From assembly GCA_030374805.1 (NCBI GenBank), contig JARGSG010000012.1, positions 992,001-1,056,000 of the forward strand: DNA of 64,000 bases, given 5' to 3'. A program made the translations under genes and the position numbers. The notes under the pieces are model-generated. The model was not told the origin of the DNA. It worked only from the letters and a program-made list of their open reading frames with translations, and did not search any database. Shown here piece after piece: positions 30,234 through 39,865 of the stretch; positions within the stretch are counted from its first letter, which is position 1, and the number at the start of each line of letters is the position of its first letter. The stretch is from Gracilaria gracilis (Eukaryota > Rhodophyta > Florideophyceae > Gracilariales > Gracilariaceae).

Positions 30234-31712
30234 ATGGTTGGCAACACGAAGCAGAATGCTGCACGCCGGAAAACGTCATCGTCGCCCCACACCATGCCGG
30301 CTCGCAGGATGCGACTTTCACACCTCCCTGACGACTTGCTGCTGCGCATATCACGCGCGCTTAAGCGCGATGACGGCACACAACAAGCAGAAAATCTGCG
30401 CGACCTATGGAATTTTTGCAATGAGGTGCAGAAAAATGTAAGCAATGGCGATGAAGATGATGTGTGAGTTGCGAACGGCAAACGTGGTGGCGGAGGAAAG
30501 TGTGCTTTACAACGTGGTGACGACGATGCCCGACGACGTGGCACAGGGCACGTTGCTCCCGCTGCGCTGCGGCAGCGTCGGCACAGCTTTGAGCACATTG
30601 CTCTCATTGCGACTATGCGCGATGGGGCGCGACTAACTGCACACCGCTTTGCAGCGGCTACGTGCTTGTGTGGAGCTGACAACGCTGTGCTTTGTGGATG
30701 TGGAAGGTGGCGTGAGAGTGCTTGATGAAGTAGCGCGCTGGTTGCAGATGCTTTCGATCATGGCTCCGCGCGTGCGAACCAATGCAAGCACTGTTCAAGG
30801 CGGGATGTGCACCGAAGACGATTTTGCTTTGCTGCGTGCACGACCACACGGCATGGGCGCTGCCCAAATTGTGGGATGAACTGACGCGCGAGAGCAAAAG
30901 AGTTGACGTGACGTGGTCAGCCGACTTGAAAATGACTTTTTGGGTGATTGGTATCTGGGCGACAGACAGCTTGAGGATGAGGCTTTAGACGTGTTTTCGG
31001 ATCGCCGTAGTGTGCCATTTGGCCCTCCATACGCGTCGACCATGGCCTCTGTCCTCCTATTTAGTTAGGGGACAGTGCGGTGGAGCACATGGGTTTCGAA
31101 AGGATGAAGGATTTTATCTTGGAAGAGATGGTTTATGCTGAAGAGGATGATTTGTTGGTAGTAGAAGTGGACACACCATCCGTAGCCAAGGCATTGCTAC
31201 TGCACGAAGGAGCGCTGATGTCACGGCTTGTGCATGATATGATGCGTAACTGTGTCCGGGGCAAGTTTAGGCTACTGATCTTCGTGCGAAGGCCATTTGA
31301 TGAAGAGTGTGAGCAGGTAATGCCAAAAGCAGGTGCAAAGCTGGCTGCTTTAGGGGCGTCTGTTGGAGGCGTGCGCGAGCTGCTAGTGAACCCGTCGGTT
31401 TTCGTAGCGCTCAAGGACGTTGTGCTGCCGGCGACCGTGAGCAGCGTGGGCGTGATGGTCTACTTCACAAATACCAACTTTGTGCGCGAGCTGCCCGCGA
31501 CGCTGTTGGCTCTGGTGCGCGGCAGGGTGGCGGCGAAGCGGCGATCGGTTTGGATGCAGCCAATGCAGCTGGGCGAAGACAGCGACGACTTATGCACGGA
31601 GGCAGTGCTGCGGCGCGCGCAAGCGGCTTGTCTTCGGGAGGAGACGGAGGGGCTGTGTGCTGTGGGCGTGCGCGGCGCGGTGGAGCGGTGGATACGTGAG
31701 AGAGCTGGTTAG
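30234..31712 (+). pseudogene. Broken F-box-like gene
   Basis: Starts at the ATG at 30234. About residues 26-65 look like an F-box (RLSHLPDDLLLRISRALKRD followed by an LRDLWNFCN segment); F-box proteins bind Skp1 in SCF ubiquitin ligases. After GTAAGC at 30438 there is a branch-like GACTAAC and TTTGCAG ending at 30654, so one intron (about 217 bases) is plausible. Leu-rich coding-like sequence resumes at 30655. The frame then changes near 30780 and near 30935 and stops near 31066, before a clean frame from 31080 to 31712 that includes LLIFVRRPFDEE. Several indels make this a likely pseudogene. Sequence errors or more introns are the alternative. No substrate-binding repeat is recognised. Confidence 0.45.
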
Positions 31713-32923
31713 CCGAGAAGCGTACGAATTGTAATGTCTTCACAAGCGATTGTTCGTGACAGACGCTCTCGCACAGTCGCCAGCCAAATTGGTTGCTAAT
31801 GGTTTGCGAGGACCGAAGGGGAAGGCATGGCGAACGTTCGATTCGGGCTTGAATGCTAAAGCTTCCATTACTTCTATATTTCAATGAGCTTGATCACAAT
31901 CAAACCATCGGTTTAAGACTAAGAGTCGCACCGTTCACGAGCTGTTATTGGTACAGAGCAGCAGCAGATCGTCACGAGTTCAAATCGTTAGCCGCCCGCG
32001 CGGAATGCAAGAGTTTTACCTGTCTAGCTGGTAAAACTCGTACTGGCAGGTGCGGATCGCCTCTGCTTGTTTCTGTCCCCTTCGCGAATGGAAGCGGTGG
32101 GGGGCGAACTTGAGGACATGTATAATATAGTGTGATGGATGGAATGTCGCAAATACGACGTCTGCAGCAGAGACGTTCACTCTCTGTACCGCACGGCTCA
32201 AGTTATAACTGGCCACGCCAGAGACATAAATCTACTCTGTACACAAGCTAATGGGCGCATGCGATCCGCCTTCACGTGGTGTGCCTGACCTCCCTTCGCT
32301 TAAGGGGAGCAAAACGGATCAGCGGTGGGTCTCCAACAGAGGCCAACATCTCTCAGGTTAACAAGCTAACGGGACAAGCACAAATCTGTGTATCGATCGA
32401 CCGAGATCAACAGAATGGTGAGTAACGGCAAATTGGAAGCGAAGGCGAGCAGTGATGTGAACGGGGCCGCGCGCTACCAGATCGCACGGTAAAGCAGCAA
32501 TTGATGCAAAGGATAAGTTGTAACTTGCTTTCGTTCATCCGCAATACATCGAAAAGTGAGATTTCCGATGTTCCAAGGGTATTGTATTGTGGATTGCAAT
32601 CTCCGACGTACGTTTTAGGATCAAAAGCAGCACTTGAGAAAACTTCCGGACAGTTTTTGTAAGCAAAAACCAAAACTTGTGTACGTGTAACTGTTCAACT
32701 TGTAATTAAATTACAAATTTTGTAATTTTCTTATTCGCTGCTCATTCTTCGAATCTAAAAAACTACACCCAGTAACTGCAAAAAGTGTGTGTGTTTATAT
32801 AGTGTCATAACGGAAATAGAGTGAGTGTAATTGACCCACGCTGTTAATGGTACAAAGTGGGTCCATCCAAGAATTCCTTAATTCCTAGACTAGAGCGCTT
32901 TACTCGAATAAAAGATGGACAAG
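31713..32923. other. Intergenic DNA without a supported gene
   Basis: A short hairpin, GAGTTTTACC...GGTAAAACTC, lies at 32012-32040. Otherwise AT-rich with short frames only. Confidence 0.4.
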
Positions 32924-33431
32924 TACAGTAGTCTTCAAAAATATACGCACGGGGTCCTTTTTAAGAGAACGGGAACTTCCAAACGAGTAGTAATTCTAAT
33001 ATACGGCTCTACCACAATAGAACCAATACTGTAGTACTGTCAAACAGTATCAACCAGTTTGGTGTCTTATTAGAGCTACGATCTATAAAGAACTGTACAC
33101 AAAGCAATGCAAAAATATACAAACGATTACAAAAAATGGCGCGCACATCCACAGCACCATTTACATTCCATGTAGCACTAGTGTCTATTTGACAACTGAC
33201 CTCATATAAGGTTACATGACCTCATATGGGGTTAGTTTTTACTCACATAAATTTTAAGTAAAAGGTTTCACTTTTAAAAACAAAAACACTTCGTCCTCAC
33301 CTCCGCCGTCCTCCCTTTGATGGCGTTAACCAAAGTCGCCCATGACATGTACACAGCAACCAAGCTGGAGCATTTTTTCACAAACGTCAAGACAATCTGT
33401 ACACAATAACCCCTTTAACAGACCCTCGTTG

Positions 33432-33442
33432 TACCGTTGGTA
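33432..33442 (+). promoter_or_regulatory. Copy of 11-bp word TACCGTTGGTA
   Basis: About 100 bp upstream of the piggyBac coding frame. One of seven copies. Confidence 0.3.
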
Positions 33443-33536
33443 ACAAAGTCCACAGTCGTGCCCGCCTTGTAGTTTTTGAGTCGGAAAGCAAACGCTACTT
33501 TGAATCTCTTTGGAAGACGAAAACTGTCCCTGAACA

Positions 33537-35495
33537 GTGACAAAATTTGACATTAGACTCGTTAACGGCCGAAATTGTACATTTTTCACTATTCGGTTTG
33601 ACCTCCCAAACCGCCAAAAAGAGTGTACTCTTCCTCTTTGCATTGTAAAGGTTGGTGATGGTCTCCTTAACAGTCCACAAACTGATAATGTTGACACAGC
33701 AATTGTAACACCGTTACCGGTCCAAAATGTTGACAATCAGCCGAATGAAGGAGAACAAGTGCAAAATGTGCAGAAGGCGGATCCCGTTTCACAAGCACTT
33801 CCTTCCGACCAGTCAGTGACTGTGCATGATCGTGCGTGGAACACGGAGGCAATTTGTAGCCCTATCAATGGATGCATGCAATTGCAGCCGTGGAAGGTTA
33901 TTGGCCCAGCCGGAGATTTTACCTCACCACGTCATTGCCCAAGTACGATGAAATTCATTGACTATTTTTTATGGATGTTCCCCATCGGACATCTGAAGAC
34001 TATTGTGGAGAAGACGAACAAGAACTTGGAAAATGATGGCGCCTCTTCGACGAGTGGTGGAGAGCTTTTAAGGTTCTTTGGCGTGATGGTTTTAATAAGC
34101 AGGCTGGAGTTTTCCAATAGAAGAGATCTTTGGGGTTCAAAACCAGCATCCAGGTTTATGTCTCAGCCTGTGATTGGTGAAGCAATGTCACGAAATATGT
34201 TTGAAACTCTAAGGCGTTGTATTTGTTTCAGTGGTAACGCTGCTCAAGAGGATTATGGCACGGCTCGCTGGAATTTAGTCACTGATTTCGTGAAAGCCAT
34301 CAATGATCACCGCCGTTCTTTCGTGACACCTTCACATGCTTTATGCATTGATGAGAGTATGTCACGCTGGTATGGGCTGGGGGGAGACTGGATTGATGTG
34401 GGGCTCCCACATTATACCGCGCTGGATCGAAAACCAGAAAACGGGTTGGAAATGAAAACCGTTTGCTGCGGAAGAAGTGGTATCATGCTAAATATTGAGC
34501 TCAATATGGGATCTGAAGCCCCTGATCAGGATTTTGATACAGAACATACTCATGGAACTGCGATTTTACTTCGATTAGTCCAGCCATGGTTTGGGTCTGG
34601 ACGCCATGTCTGTGCAGATTCTTTTTTTGCATCTGTGAAAACAGCTAATGCTCTTTTGGAAAAAGGACTGCGCTTTACTGGGGTTATCAAGAATGCAACA
34701 CGTCAATTTCCTATGAAGCATTTATCAGAGAAGACCTTAGAGAATCGTGGAGATTTTGTTTCAATGGTTTCGAAGGGGAACGGTTTGAATACTGATCTAA
34801 TGGCGGTAATGTGGGTCGATAGGGAACGAAGGTATTTTATATCAACATGCAACACGGTGAACCCTGGAAACCCAATAATGCGACAAAGATGGAGACGACA
34901 AGGAAATGTTTCGAGGAAAGTTGAACTTGAAGTACCGATACCAGAGGTTTGTGAGGAATACTATAAAACGTGTTCAATGATTGACAGACACAACAGATGC
35001 CGCCAAGATGAATTAAAACTGGAGAAGAAAATCGAGGTCAAGGATTGGTCGTTCCGTGTGAATTCATCTTTATTATCCATTTGTATGGTTGATGCGTGGA
35101 TGCTTTACAAAGCTGGTAATGGTATGCGAAAGTTATTATCTCCATTTAACTTCTATTCAAAGCTGGCTGACGATCTTATCACTAATACGTAGGACCGGAC
35201 CGCTTTGATGACTCGAGATGAAGAACATATGGAAATAGAAGATGATATTCCGAAACCTGCAGGAACTGGTGTGCATCTTATGCAGACTAATCCCAAGAGA
35301 AAAACTAAGGATGGAATGATTACGAAGTCTTCATATCAAGGACGATGCAAAGTGTGCAAAGGGAATATGAAGTCTAAGTTTTTATGTTCTGAATGCTATA
35401 TATCTTTGAAATCTGAAGTGTATTTATGTCACACTGGTACAGGAAGGGACTGCTTTAAGAACCACATTGAGTTACGTCACGGTGTTAAAAAGTAA
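33537..35495 (+). pseudogene. piggyBac-type transposase with one internal stop
   Basis: An open frame of 551 codons ends in TAG at 35190 and continues in the same frame to 35495. It starts at GTG after a stop at 33531; the first in-frame ATG is at 33876, so the N-terminus is lost or lies in an upstream exon. Numbering from 33537, candidate catalytic aspartates are in IDESMSRWYG (272), CADSFFAS (361) and MIDRHNRCRQ (483), the D-D-D pattern of the PGBD/DDE_Tnp_1_7 family. The part after the TAG is a Cys/His-rich domain (CKVCKG, CSECY, CHTG, CFKNH) like the C-terminal cross-brace finger of piggyBac transposases. One nonsense change therefore separates an otherwise intact catalytic core from its DNA-binding tail. 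Confidence 0.8.
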
Positions 35496-35796
35496 TTGAA
35501 GCACATCTGTTGTCAACAACAACGTCAACATAGAAGTAAACAAGCGCCGATATTGAATAAAAACACATAAAGAATCACATTATCAACAAGTGTTCATTTG
35601 CCTTAAGCCCCCTACTAATTCAATCCGCGTTATTGAACATGCTAGATAATGTTTACACTCTGACGAAACTGCCCCTTTAACAGATGTCACCTTGTTCTGT
35701 CTGTTGTTCAAGTGGGTGTTGAAAACGTTCTTAGTGTAAACATATTACTAGAATTAGTCGAGCTCCATAAGGAGTTCTCGAGTTTTAATAAACTCA

Positions 35797-35868
35797 GCGA
35801 GGTTTGAACTCACGTTTAATTTGCTCACATAGGATATCTTATCCACTGAGCTGTGATTACTGGCCGTT
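35797..35868 (-). other. tRNA-like sequence, possible SINE remnant
   Basis: On the minus strand CAGCTCAGTGGATAAG fits an A box and GTGAGTTCAAACCTCGC fits a B box with a pairing T-arm. The D-stem and anticodon arm do not fold properly, so this is a decayed tRNA-derived sequence, not a working tRNA. Confidence 0.4.
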
Positions 35869-35988
35869 TTGCCCTACAGACTACTACTTAAACGACTGTT
35901 CAAGGACTTTTCAAATTTTGAAATTTGAAAAGTCCGCATTATAGGTCCGGAATGTAATTTTTTGATTTATTTTACTCTCTCAACGGGC

Positions 35989-36006
35989 TGACCTCATATG
36001 AGGTCA
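35989..36006. repeat. Perfect 18-bp palindrome at the piggyBac end
   Basis: TGACCTCATATGAGGTCA. Half of it (TGACCTCATAT) is repeated twice at the other end of the element (33198-33208 and 33217-33227). A likely transposase-binding site. Confidence 0.7.
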
Positions 36007-36100
36007 ACGCGTTGGTCCGATAGACACTAGACACCAACAATAAAGATTCATTTTCCTAACACATCACTACCTAACCGGTTTAGGTCACGCAGTAAACAGC

Positions 36101-37098
36101 ATGCCATGCGGTAAACAACTAACAACTGACAAAAAGGCACAGATTAAAGCACTCAATGCAGCTAAACTGTCTTTGCAAGCAATCGCAACTCAACTCAATT
36201 GGTCTAAATCAGCAGTCTACGGATACTTGAAGCGGTTGAGCACTGTTATTCAGAAACCACGCTGTGGTAGACCTAGAAAACTGAACTCCAACGATGAACG
36301 TCTAATCAAAACGACGCTATCTAAATCATCTACATCAGCACTATCTCTAAAAAAACCTGGATCTTAATGTTTCTATTTCAACAGTGACAAAAAAGATACA
36401 CAGGCGCAAGACTTTTGAGTACAAGAAGAAAAAAAACGGCCCCACTTTTGACTGAACATCACAGAATCAGACGTATAGAATGGGCTATGGCGCACAACCG
36501 ATTTTATCCGCATGAATGGGACATGGTGGTTTGAAGTGATGGAACAAAATTTAATGGAGATGGTTCGGATGGATGGAGATTTTATTGGCACGACTTACGA
36601 CACGATGAGCAAATGTTCTCTAAGAGAAAGAATGGTGGTTTTTCATTAATGGTTTGGGCGTGCTTTTCTGTTCATGCTAAAGGACCTTTGGTTTTTATTG
36701 ATGGAAATATGAACTCCGAAGGATATTTTGAAATGTTTAAGACACATTTGTTCCCTTTTAATCAGACATATCACAGTGGTACACTGATTTGTCAGCAAGA
36801 CAATTCTCTTATTCATGTTTCTAGGTACTCTAAATCATGGTTTATTTATGAAGCAATTCAGCTTTTAGAGTGGCCTGCACACTCGCCTGATTTAAACCCT
36901 ATCGAGAATCTATGGAGTATTCTAAGCTACCGGGTTTATGCTGACAATCGTCAGTTTGACAGCAAACAGGAGCTTAAAGCCGCATTGCTAGAGGAATAGG
37001 CCAAGATTGACCTATACGTGTTAACTATGCTGACCTGGTCTATGCCGCGCCGTTGCATGGCTGTAATGCGAGCAAACGGTAAGAAAACAAAGTACTGA
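36101..37098 (+). pseudogene. Tc1-like transposase, broken
   Basis: The first 88 residues from the ATG at 36101 are a paired-like helix-turn-helix domain with the GRPRK hook typical of Tc1 transposases. The middle (36362-36612) has frameshifts and stops, but the first catalytic region is still readable (SDGTKFN near 36525). From 36613 the DDE core continues with QQDN (near 36800) and SPDLNPIENLW (near 36890). The C-terminus passes a stop at 36997 and reads SMPRRC...TKY before the true stop at 37096, a standard Tc1 ending. Target choice is TA. Not functional as it stands. Confidence 0.85.
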
Positions 37099-37101
37099 AA
37101 C

Positions 37102-37951
37102 TGTGGAGCAACGCCTTTGGCGGGAAAAGCGCAAGCTCACGAAGACGTTCGGAATCTTCCCCTCGACAGGGCAGCACAGCGAACGGAGCACTCCGGGAAT
37201 GACACAGCTAAGCCGGGTGTAAATCCGAGGTCAAACCACCACGACAAGCGTCGGAGCGTGAGGCTGGTTAGTAGTCGGTTGAGATCCACGTGTTCACACG
37301 GTCACGAGATGAGTCCTCAAAAGAGAGTAGCACGGCAACGACAAGGTGTCGGAAACGGGCCACTGCGAACAGGGCAAAAAGGCAAACCCAAAAAGGGGAG
37401 AAAGCAAACCACCAGAGTAGGGGAAAAAGAGAGAGTAAAGCAAACCCAATACAGGGGCGAGTATACGACAATAGGTCGGAACGAGACACACAAATAGTGG
37501 TTATACTCTGAGCGCCACAAGGGTGGGTAACTGTACGTGAACAACGCGGTCGTCACTCCACTTGGAGGTGAACAGTCCGCGAAGGCGTGATAGTTAGAGC
37601 CAGAAGCCCTTGCTTAGCAAGGGGCAATTTACTTGGGGGAGCGATGCTCAACCCTCTAAGTACTGAGCTCGGCGCACCACTGACAGTGGGTGCGCCGGGC
37701 AAAATAATCTATAAAATGTCTGAGTAAATACAGCAATGCTGGGTGCACTGCCTCCGGCATATCCGTGCTACACGTGTGCTAGTCACACCCGCTAAGCGGC
37801 GCCTCGAGCCGTGCAATCCACGTGTACATGTGTGGAAATTACCTCAGCGAGGCGACAAGCTAATAGCGGTGTAGCTCATATATATCTACTAACGCATGAT
37901 GCGGAAATTAACTAAGTACCTCAAATCGCCTCCAAGAAGTGTTGTCCTTCA
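37102..37951 (-). repeat. Solo gypsy LTR with GAAAC target duplication
   Basis: 850 bp, TG...CA on the minus strand, closely matching the LTR at 55098-55946 along its length. It is flanked by GAAAC (37097-37101) and GAAAC (37952-37956), a perfect 5-bp target duplication, and no internal sequence adjoins it. It arose by recombination between the two LTRs of a full element that had landed immediately behind the Tc1 transposase stop codon. Confidence 0.9.
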
Positions 37952-38207
37952 GAAACTACTGCTAGCTTCTATAATCAATAAAGAATTGAATCGTTTGTTT
38001 ATTTTTGACGCGGGCTATGCATGATCTTTATTTACTATTTGCATGTACACGTTCAGAATCCACCACTCATCTAGGTAATTTGTGTTAAATACGCGTCACA
38101 CACCCAAACAACCAGTCTGAGAATGGTGGATGATGTAGTTAGAAGCAGGAGTCGAGTTTCAGGGTCGTGCTTATATTTTTGACGACCACTGTATACCATC
38201 TTGTTGC

Positions 38208-38274
38208 CAGGAGTGTAGGATTTTGGTCGGGGTAAGCAAGACCCCGACCAGAATCCTAGACCCCTTGCTCCTGA
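38208..38274. repeat. Hairpin next to the Tc1 end
   Basis: An 18-bp stem (38216-38233 with 38241-38258, 17 of 18 paired, 7-base loop) enclosed by an outer CAGGAG/CTCCTG pair. It starts 17 bp outside the Tc1 right end. Confidence 0.7.
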
Positions 38275-38829
38275 AAGTTTCAGGTAACCCGCGAGTACAT
38301 TGACCCGCTCATAACATGCTTATTGAAGAACACCATTCCTAGTGTACTCGGCAGAAGCAGCGGCGGCGCTTGCGCCTGCGGATGCGCCTGGCCACGGGGA
38401 AGTAAGCGCAGTATATTGACGGCCTGCGCGTCTGTAGGTCCCATCTGTGCGGGCTAAATGCTCGGCAGTGGCTGCAAGTTCGACAACGCTGGCGCCACTG
38501 CATGCAACGACACGGCTGCTGCGCGCGGCAGTGGCTCCAAAACACGCGCCAGCAGCGACGGTGGATATATCGCGTGCGACAGCGTCGCCGAGCTCACATA
38601 GGTGCACGCAGCGTACGTGCGCAGCGGCGCGACAGACGGAGGTGCATGCGGCACCTTTAGATAGTATGACGTCGCCTAGCGGCGGAACGGCGGCACACAC
38701 AGCGCGTGCGTGTCGCGGTGCGTATGCCCAGGCCCGCACGATGAAGCTGCGATGAGCGAGGGCTGTTGTTGGTGGCGCGCGCCAGCGCGGCGGCTGCGGC
38801 GGCTGCTCAGCGCTTGCCCATGTGCCCGT
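38275..38829. other. GC-rich stretch without a supported gene
   Basis: The long minus-strand frame here (38320-39375) is compositional apart from the zinc-finger part listed next. Confidence 0.35.
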
Positions 38830-39010
38830 TGCCGCGCGAGGAGCCGGAGTGGGGGCTGGTGGGCAAGATCTTCCACATGGCGTAGCGCGAGCAGCCCGGG
38901 TACGCGCACACAAACGGCGTTTCGTGTGCACGCGCAGGTGAGACTTGAGGTTGAAGCGGTAGGAGAACTGCTTGGCGCATGGCGAGAGCAGCAGTTGTAC
39001 AGCGGCTTGC
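38830..39010 (-). pseudogene. C2H2 zinc-finger fragment
   Basis: Minus-strand translation shows KQFSYRFNLKSHLRVHTKR, the second half of a C2H2 finger (F-L-H-H spacing). After a shift of frame it continues CAYPGCSRYAMWKI, the start of a second finger of the CxxxxC type. The expected Cys pair of the first finger is also out of frame (YNCC). Frameshifts on both sides mark it as a relic of a zinc-finger transcription factor gene. Confidence 0.5.
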
Positions 39011-39143
39011 CGTCCTGCTTTGCCGGCTAGATGGCGCGCCGCGTCTCGTACTCGTCCGACGTTACGAGCGTTCAAGTCGACGGCGCTGACTCCTGATTTA
39101 CGGAGCCGTCCATTGGTGCGAACGGCGCGCGCGGCGGGGTTGC

Positions 39144-39310
39144 ATGGCGGCGGATGCGGCGGGCGGTGGCGGCGACAACGGCAATGACAGCGGCAAAGAC
39201 AACGGCGACGGCGGCAAAGACAACGGCGACGGCGGCAAAGACAACGGCGACGGCGGCAAAGACAACGGCGACGGCGGCAAAGACAACGGCGACGGCGGCG
39301 AGCTGGTGCG
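39144..39310 (+). CDS. Possible first exon with GKDNGDG repeats
   Basis: From the ATG at 39144 the frame reads Gly/Asp/Asn-rich sequence with five tandem GKDNGDG heptads and then ELVRE. A textbook 5' splice site, CGAG|GTGAGT, follows near 39315. No downstream exon can be recognised in the following 400 bp, which soon becomes transposon-derived, so this may be an orphan exon of a gene cut off by insertions. Product unknown. Confidence 0.22.
39192..39296 (+). repeat. 21-bp tandem repeat, five copies
   Basis: Five exact units starting GGCAAAGACAACGGCG, at 39192, 39213, 39234, 39255 and 39276. Confidence 0.92.
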
Positions 39311-39334
39311 CGAGGTGAGTGCGCGCGCGTGAGG

Positions 39335-39345
39335 TACCGTTGGTA
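39335..39345 (+). promoter_or_regulatory. Copy of 11-bp word TACCGTTGGTA
   Basis: Just downstream of the repeat exon. One of seven copies. Confidence 0.3.
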
Positions 39346-39865
39346 ACTGGCGGTGGCGCACGTTGACCACGACATCCAAGATCTGCCCTGGTCAGTCTAG
39401 GAGTTTTCTCTTTATCTACATAGTGCTCAAAAAACAGGATGGGGTTACATACGCAGATGTGTAACTGAGGTGAGAACCCCTTCTTCTGAAAAGGGACATA
39501 TTCTCTGGAGCTTTAGGAATGTAGGAATTTTTGGATGTACCCATTGTACTTAGTAACGTTCCGACAATAATTTTAAACAAAACGGCAATTTCTAGGGTGG
39601 CGAACAGAAAACACGCAATATCTTCCAAACTAAGCAACTCCACAGCATTCTAAGACTATTCTCTTAAATATCAGACACAGCTTCTTCCTTCCACAAAAGT
39701 AAAACAGAAATGCAGAAAGACCAGACAAGTAACAAACCATTCTTTAACCACCTTTATAACGGTCAACTTCAACGATACCTGAACCTGTAAACAGAAAAAA
39801 ACCTTAAAATACCAATCATAAATTGACAAATTGCATTCAAACAGCCTCCACGTCCCAGTAAAATT
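39346..39865. other. Non-coding stretch before the pogo-like transposase
   Basis: AT-rich. Probably the 3' part of the transposon. I could not find its terminal inverted repeat. Confidence 0.35.

Larger units (their letters stand above)
33178..36030 (+). mobile_element. piggyBac-like transposon nested in the Tc1 element
   Basis: The ends share an inverted CTAGTGTCTAT (33178-33188, 36020-36030) and a subterminal TGACCTCATAT, present twice on the left and as part of a perfect palindrome on the right. The spacing between the two boxes differs. No TTAA target duplication is visible, so the exact ends are approximate. The piggyBac-type transposase is inside. Confidence 0.65.
32926..38191 (+). mobile_element. 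Tc1-like transposon, interrupted by two later insertions
   Basis: The 25-bp ends (32926-32950 and 38167-38191) are inverted copies matching at 22 of 25 positions, begin CAGT, and are flanked on both sides by TA, the Tc1/mariner target. Inside lie a Tc1 transposase pseudogene (36101-37098), a piggyBac-like element upstream of it (33178-36030) and a solo gypsy LTR just after its stop (37102-37951). Without the insertions the element would be about 1.6 kb, a normal Tc1 size. Confidence 0.85.

Noticed and set aside
38320..39375. 351-codon minus-strand frame
   Set aside because: Starts in antisense of the 21-bp repeat array and runs through a frameshifted zinc-finger relic. Only the finger segment is meaningful.
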